Origin: Lachnospiraceae bacterium
Lineage (GTDB): Bacteria; Bacillota; Clostridia; Lachnospirales; Lachnospiraceae
Assembly: GCA_910575555.1 (NCBI GenBank)
Contig: CAJTFX010000021.1
Span: 16,556-80,555, forward strand
Direction of reading: 5' to 3'
DNA: 64,000 bases
Below are positions 19,564 to 29,166 of this stretch, piece after piece (the first letter of the stretch is position 1; each line of letters opens with the position of its first letter). Made by a program: the position numbers and the translations under genes. The notes below the pieces were generated by a model. The model saw only the letters and a program-made list of their open reading frames with translations, was not told where the DNA came from and made no database searches.

Positions 19564-19649
19564 AATTTTCTCTTGAATTCCTCTCTTTTTGACCGTAATG
19601 GAATCTTTTCTTCGTGCATTAGCGGAATTAGTATAGCAGAAACTATTTA

Positions 19650-22600
19650 CTAAAATAATTCTAAAAAGTCTTCATCCTTTACCCAAACATTATCTGGTAT
19701 ATGTATTTCTCCTCTCTTCTGAATTTCTTTCAAGAAATTATCAATTTTTGTTATCATATGCTCTGAATCCAATAGACAGATATTTTTCCTTATCCTTTTC
19801 CAAAGTGATTTGTATCGCGTTGCTAAAAACTCTGCATTTTTCATCAGCCAAGCTGAAAACGGATGTTCTGCGTTCAATGCGCATCTGCCCATGTTATCTG
19901 CATTGGTTAATAGTGTGGTATTGTTATTGAAAGAATGGACAAACGTCATTGGCAAAAACTCTCTTTCAGCCGCTGGGACAGGGGTTTTCCGTATTCCTGT
20001 TATAAAATATCCTATCGCTCCATTCCTGTTAAAATCCCAGCTTATTTCAAACTCTGTTTGCAATAATACTCTCTTAAAAATTTTCAGAAAATATAATCGG
20101 GGTTCATCGTAATCATAAAATATATCCCAGAATCCGGTAACGGCTATTTCTTCTTTTCCAGATGATAAAGCCATTTTTTCTTTCATATCTTTGATACTCA
20201 CTCCAGATCTGCATTCCAATATTTTTTCAGCTTGTAAACAAAACTCTGCATCACCGAGCAAGTCTGTAAATCTGCCGTATTCCATATTCCCATAATAAGA
20301 GGGATACTGACAGCCCAATCCGTTGCTAAAAATTTTTCTTCCCACTAATTCTATGTAACCTGCCGCTTTCATTGGGAACCACCGCACATTCTCCCTGCTG
20401 ATTCCCAAAGCAGGCTGGAATTCCCCTGACAACAGAAGAACTGTATACTCAAACCAGCTTTCCTCCAATCCATAAACATTCTCCCATGCCGTTTCAACAC
20501 ATATTCCGTTATATGCTTTGTCAACTCTGTTATTATCAATATATTTCGCCCCTGAATCACATCTTGGCAGAATAAATCGTTCCATGGCTTTATTTAAATC
20601 CTCATTTACCATAAAAGGAATAGACGCCTCCACATGGACTTCATCTGAATTTATCCTCCGGAAAAGATTTTTTAAATCCTTATAATCATTCCGATCACCA
20701 TACCGATGTTCAAACTCTGTCAATCCTATCATATCATGGCAGGAATCGACAGTTCTGCAAATCATCTGAACTTCAATTAAACTTTTGGTAATCTTCAGCA
20801 TTATCACCAATTCCTGTTGAATCTTCATCTCATCGATCACAATCGACTGTAACTCGTTATGCTTTTCTACGATGCCAATCGTGAACTTGGCCCCGCTTAT
20901 AAAAGGCGATTGTGATATTTCATCAAATGGAACACATGCCATACATATATAGGGAGGTTCCTCCCAGATTATTTCTGGCATTTTAGCGCAGAGTTCCCGG
21001 AGAAATTCCTCTGGAAGCGGAATCTTTATCTCTTTCTTTTTCCTCACAAACTCCATTAATTCCTGCTCCGTCGGGAATGAAAAAATCTCAGCTCCTTTTT
21101 TATAATAAACTGGAACATCTGGATAACATAGATATGACTTTAGCGAGCTTTCAATATTTTTTGAAAGGGGCTCCTTTATCCTGACTGCAATAGAGGTGCC
21201 AACGCTCTGACGAAAATTTTCCACTTCCTCAACATCTGCACATGGCATAGACGTTCCCCTGTCACCCTTTTCTTCCACTGCAAGGCTATAATAGCCTTTC
21301 GTTCCTTTCATAGAGAAACGAATACCTTCACCGCTGTTGAAGCGCCTCGTACTGACCTCCATACGGTCTCCTTTCAAAAAGCAAGAAAGAATTCCAATTC
21401 CAAACTTGCTTATGGGCGTAAAATCATAATTTTTTTTATTATCATACTTTAATTTCTTAAACTCATCAGACTGATAATAAGAACGCCCGACCCTGAGAAA
21501 ATAATTCATAATCGCCGGTTCATCCATACCTATCCCTGAATCATCTATCCTAAACCATTGATTTTCCTCTTTGTCACTCCAACCGCTTACTATTATCTGG
21601 TTTTCTTCTTCCCAGTTCCATCTGTAATCCACCGCTCTTCTTGCCCTCACAGCATCTAATGCATTTTGCAGCAACTCTCTAATAAAGGTTACATCCGCGC
21701 TGTATAAATCGTCTCCCATCAATAAATCTAAGACATTGTCTGCTTCCAGTGTTAAGCGATATTCTCCGGTCTGATATCCCCGCCTTTCTATATACCTTTC
21801 AGCTTTCATGGGAATATTTATCAACTTCCACTTTGCATGACCGTATTGTTTTAATTTTAAACTACAGTTTTCCAGTTCTTCATCTACATAATCCAAGAAA
21901 TTCATTATCATATACTCATTTTGCATATCCTCACAGACGGCGCGATAGACCAGCGTTCCGGTTTCCTGCATCAACTTGAATCCATTTGATGCCTGATGCT
22001 TTTTCCATTCTGTCTCTGCTGACGGATTTCCGGTTGTACTTATTTTCTGAAATTCATATAAAACATGGGGCGCCCTACTCATATCAAAGTCCAGAACATC
22101 TGCCAGCCTCAGCAATATTGCACATAAAACGTGATCCGTTTCCAGAAATCCATCATACAGCAATTCGTCTTTGCAACCTTCAATCTTCTCTCCATGGCTT
22201 TTACAAACTGCTGCTAATTTATCTCTTCTTACTGTATTTATTTCCCAGTTCTCAGGTAATAATTCACCTACTCTTTGAGGATGTATCTTTCTGAAATACT
22301 CTATTTGAATTCCTTTGGGAATCTCTTCGCCAGTTTCTTTACTCCTTTTTACCATTAAATATTCCTTGGGATTTTTCTCAAGATACTCTGTAAAACGGTG
22401 GCTTTTTAGTTCCTTTTCTCTTTGCTCTTTCGTATAACACATACCGACATCATGATAACATGCCGCTAAAATCAGCATGGCGCATTCTCCGGCCGATAAC
22501 ATCCCAATCCCAGAGTCACCCAGAATCTGCTCCATCCAATTGATTACATTGCAAATATGCGTTTCGTCATGTAAAGTATAATCTGGAAATGTATCTCTGA

Positions 22601-22715
22601 TTGTTTTCACCAATTCAACGGCGCTGTCGCACATTTCTATAATATTTCCCAGTTCGCTGGAATTGACACAAATCTCCTCTAATCTTTTCCATATTTTATT
22701 CTCCTGATACCCCAT
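19650..22715 (-). CDS. HD-domain phosphohydrolase fused to GHKL/Hsp90-like ATPase
   Basis: A 1021-residue cytoplasmic protein of two modules. Residues 45-220 form an HD metal-hydrolase domain: H53 in H-D-E-T-H, the H88-D89 pair in C-Y-H-D-V-G-M, and later K-S-H-G and L-R-L-A-D-V-L-D-F-D. Residues about 340-520 form a GHKL ATPase related to Hsp90: L-L-Q-N-A-L-D-A (N box), D-D-S-G-I-G-M (near 390) and S-K-F-G-I-G-I-L-S. The rest is unassigned. HD plus Hsp90-like ATPase proteins have been predicted as nucleotide-based conflict effectors; that function here is inferred. Start at 22715 chosen because AAAGGAG lies before it; an alternative start six codons upstream lacks one. Confidence 0.8.
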   Translation of the reverse strand: MGYQENKIWKRLEEICVNSSELGNIIEMCDSAVELVKTIRDTFPDYTLHDETHICNVINWMEQILGDSGIGMLSAGECAMLILAACYHDVGMCYTKEQREKELKSHRFTEYLEKNPKEYLMVKRSKETGEEIPKGIQIEYFRKIHPQRVGELLPENWEINTVRRDKLAAVCKSHGEKIEGCKDELLYDGFLETDHVLCAILLRLADVLDFDMSRAPHVLYEFQKISTTGNPSAETEWKKHQASNGFKLMQETGTLVYRAVCEDMQNEYMIMNFLDYVDEELENCSLKLKQYGHAKWKLINIPMKAERYIERRGYQTGEYRLTLEADNVLDLLMGDDLYSADVTFIRELLQNALDAVRARRAVDYRWNWEEENQIIVSGWSDKEENQWFRIDDSGIGMDEPAIMNYFLRVGRSYYQSDEFKKLKYDNKKNYDFTPISKFGIGILSCFLKGDRMEVSTRRFNSGEGIRFSMKGTKGYYSLAVEEKGDRGTSMPCADVEEVENFRQSVGTSIAVRIKEPLSKNIESSLKSYLCYPDVPVYYKKGAEIFSFPTEQELMEFVRKKKEIKIPLPEEFLRELCAKMPEIIWEEPPYICMACVPFDEISQSPFISGAKFTIGIVEKHNELQSIVIDEMKIQQELVIMLKITKSLIEVQMICRTVDSCHDMIGLTEFEHRYGDRNDYKDLKNLFRRINSDEVHVEASIPFMVNEDLNKAMERFILPRCDSGAKYIDNNRVDKAYNGICVETAWENVYGLEESWFEYTVLLLSGEFQPALGISRENVRWFPMKAAGYIELVGRKIFSNGLGCQYPSYYGNMEYGRFTDLLGDAEFCLQAEKILECRSGVSIKDMKEKMALSSGKEEIAVTGFWDIFYDYDEPRLYFLKIFKRVLLQTEFEISWDFNRNGAIGYFITGIRKTPVPAAEREFLPMTFVHSFNNNTTLLTNADNMGRCALNAEHPFSAWLMKNAEFLATRYKSLWKRIRKNICLLDSEHMITKIDNFLKEIQKRGEIHIPDNVWVKDEDFLELF

Positions 22716-22927
22716 CGCCTTTCTCCTTTGCACATTATTTTTCCAATATTATACTTTAGTTTACAAAATACGTCTAATGATATATCCTGCCTCCCCCATC
22801 CGTACATCCTATAGAAAAATGTTTGAAATACAACATTCCCTATAATAACTATATAGATCCAACAAATCTCAAACCTCAATCTTTGCTGGATCTATATGGC
22901 ATTTTTCTTTGGAACACAAATTATCCC

Positions 22928-23105
22928 GGCAGGCTGTCCCTAAGACAGAGTACGCCCCAGCCCGTTGATGTCAAGTAATTGTCACGAACTTTTTTCACTT
23001 TTTTAGAGGTCAAAAGTCCGCAACCCCGCATAACTTCGTTAGGATAATGGAAAATAATTGCTAAGTACAGTAAAAATTGATGGGAAGTTATTGCTAAGTT
23101 ATTTT
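22928..23105. repeat. 178-bp direct repeat, copy B (right boundary)
   Basis: Second copy of 18168-18345, about 90% identical. Its right end covers the stop codon and last four codons of the serine recombinase gene at 23094. Conserved landmarks in both copies are CACGAACTTTTTTCACTTTT and the tandem word AAGTTATTGC-AAGTTATT at the right edge. Confidence 0.85.
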
Positions 23106-24686
23106 TGACTGGCTAACCCCCTGATCCACACTGAAATTCCACTCTATCTCAACCCTCTTATCCTTATAAGCATATACTCTTCTAATGAAAGTATCAACCA
23201 CCTCCTGTGTCAGTTCCTCGATGTGAGAATACTGGATAATCTGTTTCATATCTTCCTCTATCTTTTGGTACTCGTCCTCCAGTCTGACAAGCTTTTGTGT
23301 GGCTTCCTCTTCCAACACGGATAAAGAAGATAACTGCTCTGTCAGTTCTATTGCTTTTCTTTGATATTCTGTAACCGGAAGTTTGGCAAGCGCATATTTC
23401 TCATACAGAATATCTTTCTCCGCCTGTACTTGTTTTTTCTCTTGCCTATATCCGTCCAGTTTCCTTTTTAATGCATGGATACCTGCTTTCTGAAAAGAAA
23501 ACAGATTTTCCTTCTGCCTCATGGCATTGCCTCGAAGCATCAATTCTTTGTTTAACATGAAAAGAACTGTTTCCTCCAACAGATCGGCATTCATATAAGT
23601 ACAACACTCTGGTATTTGAAGCAGAGCGTGTTTCCTGCACTCAAATCGCCTGTATTTATTCTTTCCCTGGATTGGTTTATAATTAAGGGAATATTTGCAG
23701 CCACCACAATACAGTTTCCCAGTCAACGGATGCTTCTCTCTGTTCCGCTTCGTGGAATGCCCTGGTCTGAACGCTGAAACCTGTTCAAAGATTTCCTCTG
23801 AAATCAACGCTTCATGATGGTTCGGTATCACTTTCCAATCTTCTTTCGGCACAGCCATACCACTCTTGCTTCCAACTGACTTTCTGACTGACTTCCCATA
23901 TGCCATTTCCCCAAGATAAAAACGGTTATTCAGGATAGTCCTGATTGCCTTCTCGCTCCATGTATGAAGCTTTCCATCCTGGACTGCTTTATCCGGCTTA
24001 CGAATCTGAGTGATTGTTGGTATTTTTTCCCCATAAAGCTGTTTTGCAATCTGCGTACTGCTTTTGCCCTGCACAGCAAGGGAAAAAATATACCGTACAA
24101 TTTCCGCCTCTTTCTCATTCACTACGACAGCATTTTTTACTTTCCTGCTTTTCTCATATCCAAATGGAGCCTGCCCGAAAACATATTCGCCATTTGCGCA
24201 CTTATTTTCAAAAGAAGTCTTTACTTTGACGGATACATCTTTGCTGTATAAATCGTATAAAAGCGTTTGGAACGCCGTATCAATTTCTATGGTGCTTCCA
24301 TGATGCTCCCTGCTGTCATAATGGTCATTAAGGGCTATAAAACGGATGCCCATAAATGGGAATATCTGGTTCAGATAGGTTCCCATTTCGATATAATCCC
24401 TTGAAAACCGGGACATATCCTTTACAATGATGCAGCGTATCCTATTTTCCTTTACCTCCTTCAATAGTTTCTGCATACCCGGTCTTTCCATATTTGTGCC
24501 GGAGCAGCCATCATCACTAAATTCCATGATTTCATACTTTGCAAGTTCTGGATCGTGATGTATGTATTCTAAAATCTGCTTTCTCTGGTTTCCGATACTA
24601 TTACTCTCACCCTGAGTAAAACCGCCATCTTCAATGGCTCTTTTGTCCTCTAAGGATAAGCGTAAATACATTGCCAGCTTATTCAC
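23094..24686 (-). CDS. large serine recombinase (third of three in tandem)
   Basis: Site-specific DNA recombinase, 530 residues. N-terminal resolvase domain with Y-L-R-L-S (catalytic Ser11), then D-G-C-S-G-T-N and V-K-D-M-S-R-F-S-R-D. A recombinase domain follows (G-Q-A-P-F-G-Y-E-K near 175), then a zinc ribbon (Y-C-G-G-C with later Cys pairs, about 330-365) and a coiled coil (about 395-470). Reads from a GTG at 24686 after AAAGGGTGAG. It lies 26 bases after the previous recombinase and ends inside direct-repeat copy B. Confidence 0.92.
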   Translation of the reverse strand: MNKLAMYLRLSLEDKRAIEDGGFTQGESNSIGNQRKQILEYIHHDPELAKYEIMEFSDDGCSGTNMERPGMQKLLKEVKENRIRCIIVKDMSRFSRDYIEMGTYLNQIFPFMGIRFIALNDHYDSREHHGSTIEIDTAFQTLLYDLYSKDVSVKVKTSFENKCANGEYVFGQAPFGYEKSRKVKNAVVVNEKEAEIVRYIFSLAVQGKSSTQIAKQLYGEKIPTITQIRKPDKAVQDGKLHTWSEKAIRTILNNRFYLGEMAYGKSVRKSVGSKSGMAVPKEDWKVIPNHHEALISEEIFEQVSAFRPGHSTKRNREKHPLTGKLYCGGCKYSLNYKPIQGKNKYRRFECRKHALLQIPECCTYMNADLLEETVLFMLNKELMLRGNAMRQKENLFSFQKAGIHALKRKLDGYRQEKKQVQAEKDILYEKYALAKLPVTEYQRKAIELTEQLSSLSVLEEEATQKLVRLEDEYQKIEEDMKQIIQYSHIEELTQEVVDTFIRRVYAYKDKRVEIEWNFSVDQGVSQSKIT

Positions 24687-24712
24687 TATCTCACCCTTTC
24701 CTTATTATCGTC

Positions 24713-26437
24713 TTATTTTACAGACATAGAGGGATACCCGAAGGGTGCTTCCATACTGTCAGCCGTAACCGTAAACAAAACTTCTATCCGTTTTCCCGGA
24801 TAAACATATATCTTTTCGATAAAAGCCTCCACTACATCTTTGCTCAAATCTTTTCCGCTTTTTAGCTTTAAAAGCGCTTTTATGGCTGCCAGATACTTTG
24901 TCTCCAGTTTTTCCAACGCCTTTTTTTCTTTTTCCCATTCCTGCCGCCGTTTTCTCAATTCCTCCAGTCTGTCCTCCTGTTTTATTTTAAAGGAAACATA
25001 ATCTTTCTGAAGCATTTTCCCTGCACGGTAATCCATATATACGCTGTCTTCCTCTTCATGGAAGCGTCTGATCTTTGCTTCTGTCTCACTTAACTTTTTA
25101 TCTGCCTTTTTTACCGCCTCTGCGATTCTTTCCTTTCCATATTCCATGTAACGCTTTGGCTTGCTAAGGAAAACCTTAAATTCAATGCGGATAAGAGGCA
25201 GCAATATATCCAAAAGCTCATTTTTTGATATACGGTTCGATTCCGGGCATACCGTAACCTTTGTCTGCCCGCCGTTTAGACAGAAATATCCGTCAAGTCT
25301 TACTTTCTCCCCATCCGCATACTGCTTCACATAGCTGTTGCGTGTCATTTTCCTGCCACACACACCACAATACAACACATTGCCAAAGATATTTTCCTCT
25401 ATCGGATAACCATTTGTCGGATGCTTATGCGCCGTTGTCCTTGCTTTTATCTTCTTACGGACTTTTGCTGCACTCTTGTACAAATTTTCCCCGATCAAAG
25501 GCTCGTGTGCGCCTTCCGTAACCACCCAGTCGTCCTCCGGCTTATGGATACGATTTTTCTCATTCCTTGCGGTAATGCTGGTTTTTCCCTGCACTAAGTT
25601 TCCGGCATAGGTTTCACTCTTCAAAATTCTCTCTACAGAACCTTTATCCCACCCCTTATAAGAGGCGGCATTGGCGGAATGGTATACTTCCTTTGTTTTC
25701 TTATACTGAAATGGGGGATTAATGCGCCTGCGGTTTAATTCATCAGCAACCGCAGTATAGCTTTCCGTTTCAATAAACTTTTCATAAATAAACGTTACAA
25801 TACTTTTCGTATTTTCGTCCGGCAACAGCATCCGGCGCTTTCCACTCCACTCTGTCCTATATCCATATGGCGGAGGTCCGCCTACATAAGAACCTTCCTC
25901 TCTTCTCTGTTTTAAATGCAGTTTCGCCTTTTTAGAAAAGTCTTTTGCATACATATCGTTTACAAGGTTCTTGATTTCAGAAGCCATCTGCTTATTTTCA
26001 TTTCCCTGTTTCCCTGTATCAAAGCCATCTGCAACTGCAATAAACCTCACTCCCAAAAAAGGAAATATTTTTTCAATATAATTACCTGCTTCCAGATAGT
26101 TCCTGCCAAACCTTGACAAATCTTTTACGATGACACAGTTGATTTCTCCAAGCCTTATATCCTGCAGCAGCCGCAGAAAACCTTCCCTCTCAAAGTTGCT
26201 TCCTGTTTTCCCCAAATCCGTATAACATTCCACAACATCAATTACTTCCCCTGTTTTCTGTCCGTTAAACTCTTCCACAAATTTCTTTGCTATCTCTACC
26301 TGGACCTCAACAGATTCATTCTTTTTGGCATCCTGATCCGATGAAAGCCTTGCGTATATCCCTGCCTTATATCTTCGTTCATCACGCCTTGCTTCTGTCT
26401 GCTGCCCTGACGCTTTTCTTTTGGATATTCTGCCCAC
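24713..26437 (-). CDS. large serine recombinase (second of three)
   Basis: A 574-residue recombinase. The resolvase domain starts late, Y-A-R-L-S with catalytic Ser32, after a basic N-terminal tail. V-K-D-L-S-R-F-G-R-N, the recombinase domain (P-P-Y-G-Y-R near 190), a zinc ribbon (Y-C-G-V-C-G-R-K-M) and a coiled coil follow. The last residues A-P-F-G-Y-P-S-M-S are encoded by a copy of the palindromic repeat found elsewhere in this region, so the C-terminus seems to be altered by that repeat. GTG start after AAGGAGTGCGTAAGA, two bases after the stop of the upstream recombinase. Confidence 0.92.
   Translation of the reverse strand: MGRISKRKASGQQTEARRDERRYKAGIYARLSSDQDAKKNESVEVQVEIAKKFVEEFNGQKTGEVIDVVECYTDLGKTGSNFEREGFLRLLQDIRLGEINCVIVKDLSRFGRNYLEAGNYIEKIFPFLGVRFIAVADGFDTGKQGNENKQMASEIKNLVNDMYAKDFSKKAKLHLKQRREEGSYVGGPPPYGYRTEWSGKRRMLLPDENTKSIVTFIYEKFIETESYTAVADELNRRRINPPFQYKKTKEVYHSANAASYKGWDKGSVERILKSETYAGNLVQGKTSITARNEKNRIHKPEDDWVVTEGAHEPLIGENLYKSAAKVRKKIKARTTAHKHPTNGYPIEENIFGNVLYCGVCGRKMTRNSYVKQYADGEKVRLDGYFCLNGGQTKVTVCPESNRISKNELLDILLPLIRIEFKVFLSKPKRYMEYGKERIAEAVKKADKKLSETEAKIRRFHEEEDSVYMDYRAGKMLQKDYVSFKIKQEDRLEELRKRRQEWEKEKKALEKLETKYLAAIKALLKLKSGKDLSKDVVEAFIEKIYVYPGKRIEVLFTVTADSMEAPFGYPSMSVK
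24723..24752. repeat. palindromic repeat copy in the 3' end of recombinase 2
   Basis: A 30-base word with core ATACCCGAAGGGTG, the same element as at 26476-26608 and (inverted) 29682-29708. The core is a small inverted repeat (ACCC, GAA, GGGT) set in a larger imperfect palindrome. It lies at the very 3' end of the coding region. Confidence 0.75.
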
Positions 26438-26439
26438 TC

Positions 26440-28275
26440 TTACGCACTCCTTTCCTTATTCTTGTCCTGTCCTTTGGACATAGAGGGATACCCGCAGGGT
26501 GTTTCCTTGTTCTTTTCCTGTCCTTTGGACATAGAGGGATACTGGTAGGGTGTTTCCTTGTTTTTGTCCTGCTCTTTGGACATAGTGGAAAGTCTAGAAG
26601 GTGTTTCTTCTGGATGTTTTTTTGTTTTCTGTTCTCCAACCTTTTGGTTTACTTCCCGCATAATACGGTACTGATTCATATAGTAAAACTCAACTTCCAG
26701 CCTTTTATTTTCAAATACTGTAATTGTTTTCACCATGCTACAAAGCGTATGGCGGTCTATCTCTTTCAGCTCCGAACTCTCCTGCATTGTCTTTAACCGC
26801 GCTGCCGATATAACGCCGTTCTTAAACAGTTCCTTAATCATGCCCTCCTGCTTTTTTTGCGCCTCTTCAAATTCCAAAGCCTTCCGTTTGAAATCCCCAT
26901 GCAGCCTTTCAAATTCTTCTTTCGTAATAATTCCCTGTTGCAAATCCTCATACAGACCGGAGCAAAGGAAATAATATTTATCCTGTTCCCCTTTCAGCCT
27001 TGCAATCTCTGTGTCATAACGGACGATGGACTCAAAATTGGTCTCCATTTCCAAAGCCTTCTCAAACATCTGCTTTTCTTCTAAGAAACAGTTCGCATAA
27101 TGCCTGATCATTTCTGCAATAATTTCCTTTAACTGTTCTTCCGGGGTGCTGTGTCTGCTGCAACCGTCTCCCCTGTTCTTTGTGGAACAGATATAATAGA
27201 CTTTGTGAGTATCTTTATAACGGTTTATACGCCTAATCATTTGCTCCCCGCAATCCCCACAGAATAAAATCCCCGTAAATAGACTGTTTTCCTCCGTTAC
27301 CGTACTTACTCTGCCATCTGCTTTCAATAAGTTCTGGACAATCTGGAACTGATCCGCCGATATAATCGCCTCGTGGGTATTCTCTACCTTTATCCATTCT
27401 TCCTGCGGTTTATCCACACTTTTTTTCAGCTTATAATTGATTTTCTCCCTTTTGCCCTGTACCATATGCCCTAAATAGGTTTCGTTTGTGAGTATCCGTT
27501 TTACAGTGGAGCTGCTCCATCTCGATTTTACCGCACCGGAAAATCCGCCTTTATAATTCGCTCCGGTAGATTTTTTATATTCTTTTGGGGAAAGAATACC
27601 CAACCCATTCAGCTTCCCCGCAATCGCAGAGACAGCCATTCCTTCCATTTTCCATGCAAATATCTTCCTGACAATATCCGCTGCATATTCGTCCGGTACA
27701 AGGCAGTTCTTATTATCTTCCGCTTTCTTGTATCCGTATAGGGCAAATGGAGCAATACATTCCCCATTCTTCCTTTTCACCTCAAACTGGCTTTTTACTT
27801 TGGTAGAAATATCCCTGCAATAAGAATCATTGATAAAATTCTTGACTGGAAGAACGATGCCGCTTTCCGATACGTCTGCCTGAAAGCTGTCATAATGGTC
27901 TGTAAGCGCAATAAAACGCACGGAAAGAGCCGGGAAGATTTTTTGGATATACCTCCCGGATTCAATATAATCACGTCCAAAGCGGGAAAGATCCTTCACA
28001 ATAACACAATTTACCTTTCCTGCTTCAATATCGCTTATCATCCTCTTAAACTCTGGTCTGTCGAAATTACTGCCCGAAAATCCATCGTCAACATAGATAT
28101 CATAAAGTTCTATATCCTGCTGCTCATGGATGAAGGCTCTGATCAGCTCCCTCTGATTTCCGATGCTATTGCTCTCAGATTTCAGATTGCCCTCTCTGTC
28201 TGTCACATCCCCGACATCACTATCGTCCCTTGAAAGACGGAGGTACATAGCTGCTAGAAATTGTTTCCTATTCAT
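26440..28275 (-). CDS. large serine recombinase (first of three)
   Basis: First gene of the tandem, 611 residues. Y-L-R-L-S carries catalytic Ser15; V-K-D-L-S-R-F-G-R-D, the recombinase domain with A-P-F-A-L-Y-G-Y-K (about 180), a zinc ribbon (F-C-G-D-C-G-E-Q-M, about 330) and a coiled coil follow. The final 55 residues are three tandem copies of a 17-residue unit (consensus D-K-N-K-E-T-P-x-x-Y-P-S-M-S-K-G-Q) that is not part of the family. Good RBS AGGAGTGATAGA before the ATG. The three recombinases are spaced by 2 and 26 bases and are surely one operon. Confidence 0.93.
   Translation of the reverse strand: MNRKQFLAAMYLRLSRDDSDVGDVTDREGNLKSESNSIGNQRELIRAFIHEQQDIELYDIYVDDGFSGSNFDRPEFKRMISDIEAGKVNCVIVKDLSRFGRDYIESGRYIQKIFPALSVRFIALTDHYDSFQADVSESGIVLPVKNFINDSYCRDISTKVKSQFEVKRKNGECIAPFALYGYKKAEDNKNCLVPDEYAADIVRKIFAWKMEGMAVSAIAGKLNGLGILSPKEYKKSTGANYKGGFSGAVKSRWSSSTVKRILTNETYLGHMVQGKREKINYKLKKSVDKPQEEWIKVENTHEAIISADQFQIVQNLLKADGRVSTVTEENSLFTGILFCGDCGEQMIRRINRYKDTHKVYYICSTKNRGDGCSRHSTPEEQLKEIIAEMIRHYANCFLEEKQMFEKALEMETNFESIVRYDTEIARLKGEQDKYYFLCSGLYEDLQQGIITKEEFERLHGDFKRKALEFEEAQKKQEGMIKELFKNGVISAARLKTMQESSELKEIDRHTLCSMVKTITVFENKRLEVEFYYMNQYRIMREVNQKVGEQKTKKHPEETPSRLSTMSKEQDKNKETPYQYPSMSKGQEKNKETPCGYPSMSKGQDKNKERSA
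26476..26608. repeat. three tandem 51-bp copies of the palindromic repeat
   Basis: Copies start at 26476, 26527 and 26578, exactly 51 bases apart, each with GGACATAG followed by the GGATACCCGCAGGGTGTTTC-type palindrome (the third is degenerate). Because 51 is a multiple of three, the array reads through as a 17-residue protein repeat at the end of recombinase 1. Confidence 0.85.
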
Positions 28276-28395
28276 TCTATCACTCCTGACTTACGATTAT
28301 TCAGCTAATATCAACCATAAATCAAAAGCAACCACTGATTTGTCCTGATTTAAGATTAACATAACTTTATGATTCTTTCAAGGCTTATCATAGAT

Positions 28396-28680
28396 TCAGA
28401 TATGAATTTCTGCCAAATGCCTCAAATATTCTTCCATCTTATCATCTATGGTTGGTCCCTCCTTTTGAAACCGGACCTTTACCACATAATCTCCAATCCG
28501 GTGAACAAAAAGGTTATTCGTCTGTTTTGCAAAAAGCGCCAGTTTTTTTTCAACCGGAAGTTTTGTATCAATCTTAATATCCCTGATGTCTGTCAAGGTA
28601 TTGATATCCACTGTCTGAACATCCACCATTTCCATTGCATCCAGTTCTTCATCCGTTATATCAAGCATTGCAATCCCCAT
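28396..28680 (-). CDS. unrecognised small acidic protein beside the recombinases
   Basis: A 94-residue acidic protein (starts M-G-I-A-M-L-D-I-T-D-E-E-L, with V-D-I-N-T-L-T-D-I in the middle). It is mostly predicted helix and strand, without membrane segments or known motifs. RBS AAGGAATGGTGCAGG. It is transcribed toward the recombinase operon from which it is separated by 120 bases. Similar small genes are frequent beside tandem serine recombinases in Lachnospiraceae elements; no function is known to me. A directionality or regulatory role is possible but not shown. Confidence 0.6.
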   Translation of the reverse strand: MGIAMLDITDEELDAMEMVDVQTVDINTLTDIRDIKIDTKLPVEKKLALFAKQTNNLFVHRIGDYVVKVRFQKEGPTIDDKMEEYLRHLAEIHI

Positions 28681-28747
28681 CCTGCACCATTCCTTACTAT
28701 ATTTATTCTTCTATCAGATTGTCCTATGACATACAGCCTCTGTATGT

Positions 28748-28771
28748 AAAAAGCCGAACATCTGCCCGGCT
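28748..28771 (-). terminator. rho-independent terminator after mazF
   Basis: On the minus strand AGCCG (complement of 28767-28771), a ten-base loop, CGGCT (complement of 28752-28756), then a T tract at 28751-28748. Confidence 0.6.
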
Positions 28772-28800
28772 CTCAAAAGATACATTATTATTTCAATCCT

Positions 28801-29166
28801 TTAATTATATCTGTCAAACACTCCTACCTGCACCTGTACGCCCTCCGTGATCCTGCCAAGTGTTTCTTCATCAACCTTTCCCATATGGGCTACAATGCGG
28901 TCAAAGTTTAGTGCCGTTACCTGTTCGCATAATGCGATGCTGTGCTGATCCAATCCCTTCGTCTTATACGCTGATATGAATACATGGGTAGGCAGGCTTC
29001 TTTTCTTGTAAATCTTGGTGGACAGCGGAACAACCGTAATGACAGTGCTGTGCCTGTTTGCCATGTTGTTACTGACTACCACCACTGGGCGCATATCGCC
29101 CTGCATACTTCCCTGATACTGTACGCCTAAGTCAACATACAGAATGTCGCCTCTCTTTATCTTCAT
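28801..29166 (-). CDS. MazF/PemK-type endoribonuclease toxin
   Basis: A 121-residue MazF-like protein. R-G-D-I-L-Y-V-D-L-G near the start, D-M-R-P-V-V-V-V-S-N-N (about 25-35), V-V-P-L-S-T-K and L-D-Q-H-S-I-A-L-C-E-Q-V are family landmarks. MazF enzymes cut single-stranded mRNA at short motifs. No MazE-like antitoxin gene is adjacent; the start codon overlaps the stop of the recombinase-like gene upstream (TGATG), so that protein may replace the partner, or the antitoxin lies elsewhere. Confidence 0.88.
   Translation of the reverse strand: MKIKRGDILYVDLGVQYQGSMQGDMRPVVVVSNNMANRHSTVITVVPLSTKIYKKRSLPTHVFISAYKTKGLDQHSIALCEQVTALNFDRIVAHMGKVDEETLGRITEGVQVQVGVFDRYN

Noticed and set aside
26476..26608. 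CRISPR array
   Set aside because: Only three copies with 51-bp period and coding read-through; no constant repeat with variable spacers, and no cas genes.
26382..26639. 85-codon frame rich in P-L-C-P-K repeats
   Set aside because: It is the out-of-frame reading of the 51-bp tandem repeat in the end of recombinase 1.
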